A stretch of DNA of 64,000 bases from Dermacentor variabilis (lineage: Eukaryota > Arthropoda > Arachnida > Ixodida > Ixodidae). Location: the NCBI RefSeq assembly GCF_050947875.1, contig NC_134568.1, forward strand, positions 204,919,217 to 204,983,216, in the 5' to 3' direction. The notes beneath the pieces are model-generated. The model was not told the origin of the DNA. It did no database searches and saw only the letters and a program-made list of their open reading frames with translations. Made by a program: the position numbers and the translations under genes. Of the stretch, positions 57,460 to 64,000 are shown in pieces. Numbering within the stretch: position 1 is the first letter of the stretch; the number at the start of each line of letters is the position of its first letter.

Positions 57460-57880
57460 TTCTTTCAAAAAAGCACGCCAGCGCTTTTAAAGCAGTTCGA
57501 GCCGACGTCGCCTGGGACCAGGGCCCAAGAATTTCGGGGGCGGTTGTCAGTCATGTCAAGCGTGGTGCTGAGGATTTTTCTTTGTGCATTGAAACGACGA
57601 CAATCACACAGAAGATGCGCTATCGCCTCTTTGCACCCGTAAACTTCACATTCTGGACTTGTGGCCGTTCCGATGAGGTAGGAGTACGCATTAGTAAAAC
57701 ATACGTAAGATCACGCCGTATGAAAACGGTAATCTTCCTGCACTCTCCGTGTGTGGCCGACATGAAGCACCAATACGCAGACAATTTGATGTGAGCTGAT
57801 AGGGGCTCGCAGATGACGATAATGGGGAACTGATTTATGGACACAAAATGTCGAAAGTATCTAATATCCGCTAATTTTTA
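57460..57880 (-). pseudogene. ORF2 relic: endonuclease start joined to C-terminus
   Basis: From 57880 the frame reads the start of the AP endonuclease, ending at about VFIRRDLTYV. It passes at about 57695 into the C-terminal region, with degraded Cys-His finger residues (SPECEVYGCKEAIAHLLCDC). RT and RNase H are absent. The join is internal to one copy and occurs without obvious repeats. Confidence 0.7.
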
Positions 57881-57971
57881 AATCCGAATCAACACGGTTT
57901 TCAGAAACGGATATCCTGCGAGACTCAACTAGTCTCTTCGTTAATGACATCCGCTCATATCTTGATTAAAC

Positions 57972-58337
57972 GTGCCTATAGACGCCCTCTTTCTAGATTT
58001 CAAAAAGGCATTCGCGAAAGTTCCTCATGAACGGTTCTTCCTAAAGCTATCGCGTCTTAATCTTAACTCTTGTGTTCGCCAATGGATGCGCAACTTTCTG
58101 ACTAACCATCAACAGCTCGTTTACGCTAACCAATGCTGGTTTAATTTATCACCCGTTACCTCCGGCGTGCCGCAAGACACTGTCCTGGGACCACTAATCT
58201 TCTTAATATCCATTAACGACTTACCTAGAGGTTGTTCTTCAAAAATTCGCTTATTTGCTGATGATTGCGTAATCTATCGTCCTGTTACTAATGACGCTGA
58301 TTCTCACGCTCTCCAATTCGACTTTAACGCCATTTAA
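57972..58337 (+). pseudogene. CR1-like reverse transcriptase core
   Basis: 121 codons with both catalytic blocks (DALFLDFKKAF and FADDCVIY). The Gly expected in GVPQGTVLGP is Asp. Truncated by TAA at 58335. Confidence 0.82.
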
Positions 58338-59061
58338 ACCTGGTGCAATAATTAGCTGACATCTATCAACGTCGAAAAAAAACGTCGCTATTTACTTTCC
58401 ACGGCCGCCATTCATTTATTTCAACTAAGTACGTTCTCGCCGGTGCCGAAGTATGTGCCGTGAATAAGTACATGCGTATTAACTTGTCCAGTCCCCTCGA
58501 TTGATTTTCACACATTTGCTGAATTAGCAATGACGCTAATCGTGTTCTACGCTACCTGCGCCATAATCTGCGTCTTGTTCCCCCTACAGTAAAACTACTA
58601 GCATATTTAACATTTGTTTGACCCAAACTGGAATACGCATGAGCAGTGTGCGACCCATACCAATCTAACCTGGCAACAGCACTGTAATCCATACAGAATC
58701 GGGCAGCAAGGTTTATTCACTCCGATTACTCGTACCGCCCTAGCGTCATTAAACTTAAGTCATCTCTGAATCTTCCAACCCTCGAGCACCGCCGCAAAAC
58801 AGCAAGACTATGCCTCTTTTACAAGTTTAATCACTCGCTGCTTCACCAAACCGTCATAGCCATTCAAAAGCTGTTTACCTCCCTCCAGCTCCCACTACCG
58901 CTCATCTCGATTCTTTCTTCGTTCAAACAGCGCAAAACTGGTATCATCTCCTTGCTGAAGCGGTGCACCACTGCAGTCATTAACCGTTCAAGGCATTCAT
59001 TGAAGAAATGAGCTAGATATGCCCACTCTTCATGTAAAATCCCAAATGGGGTATTTGAGGT

Positions 59062-59108
59062 ATGAATAAATAAATAAATAAATGAATAAATAAATAAATA
59101 AATAAATG
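59062..59108. repeat. (AAAT)n tail of the CR1-like LINE
   Basis: About eleven AAAT units with two GAAT variants, directly after the ORF end. Confidence 0.9.
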
Positions 59109-59229
59109 AGTGAGTGACGTTAGTCCCCTGGCGTCCCACTGAAATACCGACGCGTTCCAGACCTCATTACAAAACTATGATTTCTCACGAGCCATGATTT
59201 CAACCAAGGGTTGCAAGCACTGTCCTAAA

Positions 59230-60507
59230 AGTGTCCAGCACCTGTAGCATGCTTTGCGCAGACGAAGTTTTCATGCTGTTCAGTGTAACGCGAATGGCAT
59301 TCATGAGGGACCGCGAAACGTTGATGACCTGGAGATCCTCAGCCAACGTCGCTGCAACAGTTGTTACAGCCGTCAAGGTCGTTGCTTTTTGAGGAAACTC
59401 AGCAACGCGTTGTACCCTCGGTGGCTCAGGCCATTCTTAAGGACGGGAGACTCCACTTTGTTTTCCTTGTATCCGTCTTGATGATGCTATGCCTTGATGC
59501 GGCAACCCGTCTGACGGAAGATGGCGTGTCACTATCTGGAGCTGCAGTTTTTCGTGAACGCTTTCGGTGTCGATGCCGACGTCGCCAAAAAGTGGCGGCA
59601 GACTCTCGATGCGTTGAATTGTTCCGCACCATTCCTTTGAGGATAGCGAATTTCTTCCGCACTAGCGGGCAAGTCTTTGATGAGGCCTTGTGAGCACCAC
59701 TGCAGGTAAGGCACTTTAGAACATCTGTGCGGCAGGTGTCTTCTGAATGGAACTCAGAGCACCGCGGGCACACGACGTTCTTCCCAAAGACACCTTTTAC
59801 GTGACCAATCTCGCAACACTTGAAGCACTCGAGGGGCTTCGGTCCGAATGGCAGACATGTCCTACTTTGACGTGGGAAGGAAGGCTGCCTCCTTCAAACA
59901 AACCCTTCACACAGTTTGTCTTTCCAAATCTGTAAATCTTGGTAATGAAAGTACCTTCTGTCGTTGGTTTGATTAGTATTGACAAGTCGTCCTTCAGGAT
60001 TACAACGTCGACGTCATAAATGACGCCCGTAGTACCATCAGCGCCTGTAAGGATCATTGATCGTACCGTCACATTGTCGGTCTCAGTTATATTACATAGG
60101 CCTCATAAGGATCTATGATGTGACACGTCAGCTGCTATGACATTTCTTCCGCGAGTATATTATCAATGTCCTTAATCATATTTAGTGAGATGTTCTCGAG
60201 CAACGAAGCGGGGACATCCCAGTTTAGCGCCCGCAAGTTGGTCGTCGGGTCCACGGGCATGAAGAGCACAATATGCGGCAAGCGCTGGGGTGCACTCTTC
60301 ATGGTAGAAGCACTTGCCGACGATCGACGATGACGCCTGCAGTAGTCTTCTTTTGGATGTCCTACTCGTCAGAAATTTGAAGGCATCGTCCAAGAAGTCG
60401 TAACTGCCCGAGCGTAACTCAGTGGTCTCGCTGTCAGTATCATTCGACGCCCTTCCACGTTTGCTGAACGTTATCCGACCTTTCGGTTGCCTCGGAGTTC
60501 TCTTCAT
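59230..60507 (-). pseudogene. ORF1 relic of the split I-type LINE
   Basis: Three frame-shifted pieces. 60507-60172 is the Ser/Thr/Lys-rich N-terminus (NDTDSETTELRSGSYD). 60072-59797 is the RNA-binding part (SILIKPTTEGTFI, SLPSHVKVGHVCH). 59773-59426 has two knuckles (CPRCSEFHSEDTC, CLTCSGAHKASSKTC) and an Arg-rich run. It aligns in order with the ORF1 at 32511-33446 but clearly belongs to another subfamily. Confidence 0.8.
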
Positions 60508-60510
60508 CTA

Positions 60511-61659
60511 TTGCCACAAGAGGGAGTGGCAGCTCCCAGAATTGCAAGGAAACAAAGCGAAACAATGGAGACAAAGGTACAAGCATCATATCAAAGAATC
60601 ACTTACCAAGTTAACTACCAAGTTACGAAGTTACCAAGTTGCTTAGTTACCAAGGTGACACAAGGGCTATGTAGCCTTAAATCTCTTAAAGCGATAGCGC
60701 CTGATCCGCAACACATCTCAGCGTCAAGCGTGCCCCGCTTGATGGATAGCCATTTCAACAAAGTAGCAGCCAGAATACTGGGCATAGGTAGAGTTGCTAC
60801 GGAGTTTGAACTGGGGGTGCAGTGACTACAAGATATACAGTGTCGTGGTGCCACTTGGCATTGTGGTTGGCAGCGAGATTGCCACTTCGTGTTTCCGCTG
60901 ACGTATCCATAAGGTTTCGTCATTCATGGATAGCATGGAGCTAAGCAGCAGGTTACACAAGAAAGCTATCACTGACTTTGACAACCACCTCCGATGGTTT
61001 CTGCCAGAATTTTTTTTCCATTACATGAGAGCTTGAATGGTGAACACCTTACAAAAAGATGGACAGACTTCAGAAAATTTTATCAATACACCACATTATC
61101 TTCTTGTTCAAACTTGTTCTGTTAGTAATGAATAGTAACAGCCAAGACAGCCGCCAAAAAAAGTTCCATGAAGGAGAAAGAGATAGGGATAAATGAAAGG
61201 ACACGCAAGTTCACAAAGACTCAGCGCAGCTGGCTACCTTGGACAGGGGGGAGAGGTGAAGGGTAGAAATATAAAGAATAAGACGAAGGCTAGTGGCTTC
61301 ACGTTGGTAGACTGCTATAAACAGCCACAGCCATTGCGGTGCGTAGAGATGGCATAAGCTCTACCGTGAAGATATTGTGCCCATTCTGAATGAACAAAAT
61401 TTTCATGCAAATGTTCCGTGCATCTTGCGCTGTACCTGAGCATACGTCAGTTGCGTGCACCGCGTGAGTGATTGCTTACATTATTTACTTCATCATTTTT
61501 CAGTTGTTACAATCTGAAATTCAGCCCTCGTCGCGTTCCCGTATGTCCGTTTGGTAAATGATCCCACCTTTTCTTTATGATTTGTGTTCTCTCAGGGAAT
61601 TGCAACATGACTTGTGGTCACTCTTACTTTTGCTGTCTCTTACTATATTTTTGCGTTCC
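60511..61659. other. Unassigned DNA with a doubtful LINE tail
   Basis: At 61190-61290 the run CAGCTGGCTACCTTGGACAG followed by GGGGAGAGGTGAAGGG loosely matches the I-type 3' UTR. A CAAGTTACC-type word repeats near 60605-60650. Nothing else recognised. Confidence 0.38.
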
Positions 61660-62290
61660 TTTTCTTATCTCAATTTTATTGCAATAGCAATTGCATGGAA
61701 ACTCGAGGCGAATTTTCGGTGCCTGCATCGGCGTCGGCGTTGCCCTCATGTTCCGTATAAAATCCAAGTGCGATAACATCGTGGCCGCGCGCCGTATGCT
61801 GCAGGTGCGAGCAAAAGTTAGCGAGGGTGAGCCGAGAAGTGTGGCGGCTTGATGCGGCGGTGTCGTCTCGCGCTCACAAGGACGGAAGGCGGGGAGGGTG
61901 CGCGTCGCCTTCTTACGCGCGCGAGAGGGGGGGGGGGCAAGAATCGGGAGATGCGCGAGCTATGATGTGGTGGTTGGGGGGGGGGGAGGGGGCAGTTAAT
62001 TTGCGTCTCCTTTTCTACTACAGCTTCGGTGACTGAGCGCGGCCACGCGCGTCTTGGAGGCAACCTAAGCTGGGTTCCAACGCTAGCCGGCCGGATATAG
62101 CTGATCGCTTCATGGCCGCTGTGTTCTCGCGCGCCTAGTTCGCGTTGAAAAGAGCGGCAGAACGAAATGGAATTCGCTCGCCGCTGCTGCCGCTCTTCAT
62201 CACGCCAGCGCTCTGATAGCGAGTCATCTTTTGAGATGTGTTCGTGTTTTCCTGTGCGCGCGTCACAACGTGCTCGTTAACGTAGTTAGT
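61660..62290 (+). repeat. GC-rich interspersed repeat
   Basis: It opens ATTGCAATAGCAATTGCATG, passes TGCATCGGCGTCGGCGTTGC and GTTCCGTATAAAATCC, and continues into a GC-rich block with poly-G runs at about 61927 and 61976. The opening words recall an abundant tick repeat. No coding potential. Confidence 0.5.
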
Positions 62291-63437
62291 AAGCGAATGC
62301 TTAAAACAGTTTATGCAGCTGATAACATCTTACTTCGTATAGCTGTATAAAAATTTGCTATCACACTCAATGCTTCGCGTGTCGTGCGAAACTGTGACTT
62401 TTTTTGCCAGTCACACGCCGAGACAGCATGGGAACGACTTCTTCACTCAATTAACAAGACAGGGCACTTATGCTTGCTTCCCTACAGCGTGTCATAACGT
62501 ATGCTCTATTTCGGAAATCTCAATGACAGTGAAACATGAGTCATTTTTTCTATGAAAAACGCGCATAGCTATAGCCTAAGTGAACACGTAGAGGAGAACA
62601 GCATAAAGATCCGAACATCATAGTTAGCTTGACGGCACATCCGCCGGCATCGAACCATGCTATAAGCGTAAGTGAACGAAGAAGAATTGTCTTTTATATT
62701 CTATCCTCTCTCCTAACTACTTAACATGTCGATCACATGAAACCAGACATGGATCCTCAATATCGTATGCATGGCACTCACAATGGATGCTGAATGGTTG
62801 AGTTCCTCTGGCGTTAGAATGAAATCGGCTGCTCGATACGTGTCCGTGGTCTTAACGTCTTTATGGCTGGGAAATTCAAAAAGGGGACGCCAGTTTACGT
62901 GTACGTTTTTTTTTCGCTGAGATCCTGGGATAACAAAATTGATCCAGTGCTGTCCAATACGGCATCCCTCATGTCCCGTTATTCCAAAGTTCAGTAATGC
63001 CAGATAAATTTCGGGGGAAGGGTTTCCATAAATATGGTCACCGACATGGTTCGATAAAGCTTGATATCTTGATCAATACGTTTTACCTTTGATCAGAATT
63101 TGCTTTCAGACTTTCATTTTTTTCGGGACAGCGCGGAAACTGTTTCATCGATACTGCATGGTGTTGCTTACAAAAATTACTTCAGATTAAAAATTTGACG
63201 CATGGAGTTTTCTTCGTGCGTTAGTTCAAAGTAAAATGAGGACGTCTCATATTTGTTGTTACACTGTCTCAGCCGAAGCGAGAGCTACCTTGGAAGGTCT
63301 ACAATGTCTTTGCAAAATATTGAACTGTCGTCCACTTCAGAACCGTATACACAAAACGCTCTTAGCTATAATTGTTCTGTAAAATAATAAGATTGGGTCT
63401 GGTAAAAAGAATTTATTGATACGATCGGTAAATATTA
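62291..63437. other. Unassigned DNA up to the mariner element
   Basis: AT-rich and without gene signals. It should contain the 3' terminal inverted repeat of the mariner element near 63400, but I could not define it. Confidence 0.4.
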
Positions 63438-64000
63438 TTAAAATTCTTCAAAATAGTCTCCTTGGGCGTCGATACACTGCTGCCAACGCAATTCCCACGC
63501 CGCAAAGGCGCCCTGGAAGTCAGCTGCCGTAACCTCTTTCAGAGTCTCTGTGAAAGCCCGTTGGATGGCGGGAACATCGTCGAAACGGTGACCTTTGAGG
63601 CTTCTCTTGAGATTTGGGAGCAGGAATAAGTCTGCCGGGTTCACATCGGGGCTGTACGATGGCTGCGGCAAGGTTGAAACATCTATCTGGGCCAGGTAGG
63701 CAGTCACAACGAAGGAGGTGTGGGCTGGAGCGTTGTGGTGTTGGAACTCCCAGCGATCAGCAATCTCCGGTCGTTTCCGTTTGACGGCTCTATGAAAGCA
63801 CTCAAGGACCTTTTTGGAGAACACGGCGTTGACGGTTCGTTCCGGAGATACAAATTCTTTGTGGACCACCACACGCTTGTCATAAAAGACAATGAACATT
63901 GTCTTTCCCTTGGACTTCAACATTGTCGTATTTTGGGGCGCGGGGAGTTCGCGGTGTGCCACTCCGAACTTTGGCGCTTGGTTTCGGGTTTGCAGTGGAA
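63438..64000 (-). pseudogene. mariner transposase, C-terminal part, cut by the window end
   Basis: The frame 63962-63438 gives 174 codons. KGKTMFIVFYDKRVVVHKEF is the block before the second catalytic residue. That residue is His in QHHNAPAHTSF, where mariner has Asp. It is followed after 34 residues by the third Asp, in SPDVNPADLFLLPNLK, so spacing is D,D34D. Upstream, PETKRQSSEWHTANSPRPK is in another frame, which shows a frameshift near 63915-63930. The N-terminal DNA-binding part and the first Asp lie outside the window. The enzyme would cut and paste a mariner element at TA sites, but this copy should be inactive. Confidence 0.9.

Larger units (their letters stand above)
57881..59108 (+). 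mobile_element. 5'-truncated CR1-like LINE inserted in the I-type LINE
   Basis: The plus strand begins at NPNQHGFQKRISCETQ, then IDALFLDFKKAFAKVPHE (first catalytic Asp), SGVPQDTVLGPLIFLI and RLFADDCVIY (catalytic box intact). A stop at about 58335 and later frameshifts follow, but thumb and C-terminal blocks can be read to about 59040 (NRAARFIHSDYSY, LPTLEHRRKTARLCLFYKF). It ends in an (AAAT)n tail at 59062-59108. Conserved RT blocks place it in the CR1/L2 group. Confidence 0.82.
57295..60510 (-). mobile_element. I-type LINE, internally deleted and split by a CR1-like LINE
   Basis: Read right to left, 60507-59426 is an ORF1 relic. 59425-59109 is the ORF1 tail and ORF2 start (SVFQWDARGL). 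The sequence is broken by a plus-strand CR1-like insert (57881-59108) and resumes at 57880 with KLADIRYFRHFVSINQF and FPIIVICEP of the endonuclease. At about 57690 the endonuclease is fused to the ORF2 C-terminal zinc finger, so most of ORF2 is deleted. A 3' UTR ends near 57295. The matching halves on both sides of the insert show one original element. Confidence 0.8.

Noticed and set aside
57620..57844. 74-codon minus-strand frame as an independent small gene
   Set aside because: It is the endonuclease start of an I-type LINE fused to its C-terminus.

Overview
This window is arthropod nuclear DNA, most likely from a hard tick (Ixodidae, probably Metastriata). That reading is an inference from the repeat content: I-type, CR1-like and RTE-like LINEs, Gypsy and mag-like LTR elements, mariner, and tRNA-derived SINEs with the body and tail motifs I associate with tick genomes. 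No bacterial-style gene organisation is present. Almost every recognisable coding stretch belongs to a mobile element, most of them broken.

The only convincing host coding sequence is one 150-bp exon on the minus strand at 56463-56612. It encodes 50 residues closely matching the end of the first transmembrane block of adenylyl cyclase, just before the C1 catalytic domain. The simplest reading is that much or all of the window is intron of a large adenylyl cyclase gene, filled by transposons. I found neither neighbouring exon.

Layout. 1-1648: no gene, one AAAG microsatellite. 1653-7509: a plus-strand Gmr1-like Ty3/gypsy element with both LTRs and an ATAG target duplication; its integrase remnant lies upstream of reverse transcriptase and its capsid is SCAN-like. 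8805-9770: a large foldback element. 10.0-16.9 kb: mostly unassigned, with tRNA-like/SINE pieces, a 14-bp minisatellite and a LINE 3' tail. 17.1-21.5 kb: a degenerate RTE LINE, a CR1-like LINE, two SINEs and several microsatellites. 21.5-28.6 kb: unassigned, with a CpG-rich patch and another SINE. 28650-33450: a long minus-strand I-clade LINE with two ORFs. 33899-34143: a head-to-head SINE inverted repeat. 40.4-41.4 kb: a SINE and a LINE fragment. 43.3-45.7 kb: an RTE tail interrupted by a Gypsy gag-protease piece. 47.4-53.2 kb: a Gypsy gag fragment abutting a nearly intact mag-like LTR element (minus strand) with a 946-codon pol frame. 53.25-54.11 kb: another I-type LINE end. 56.46 kb: the adenylyl cyclase exon. 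57.3-60.5 kb: an I-type LINE split by a CR1-like LINE. 61.66-62.29 kb: a GC-rich interspersed repeat. 63438-64000: part of a mariner transposase running off the end.

The elements do not cooperate as a pathway. They record layered insertion: CR1 into I, Gypsy into RTE, and mag-like against Gypsy gag. The mag-like element looks youngest among those that can be dated (LTRs about 3% different, one stop codon). The Gmr1-like element is older, with several frameshifts, stops and a deleted integrase. All I-type copies lie on the same strand as the adenylyl cyclase exon. I saw no convincing new defence or metabolic system; the most unusual architecture is the Gmr1-like element.
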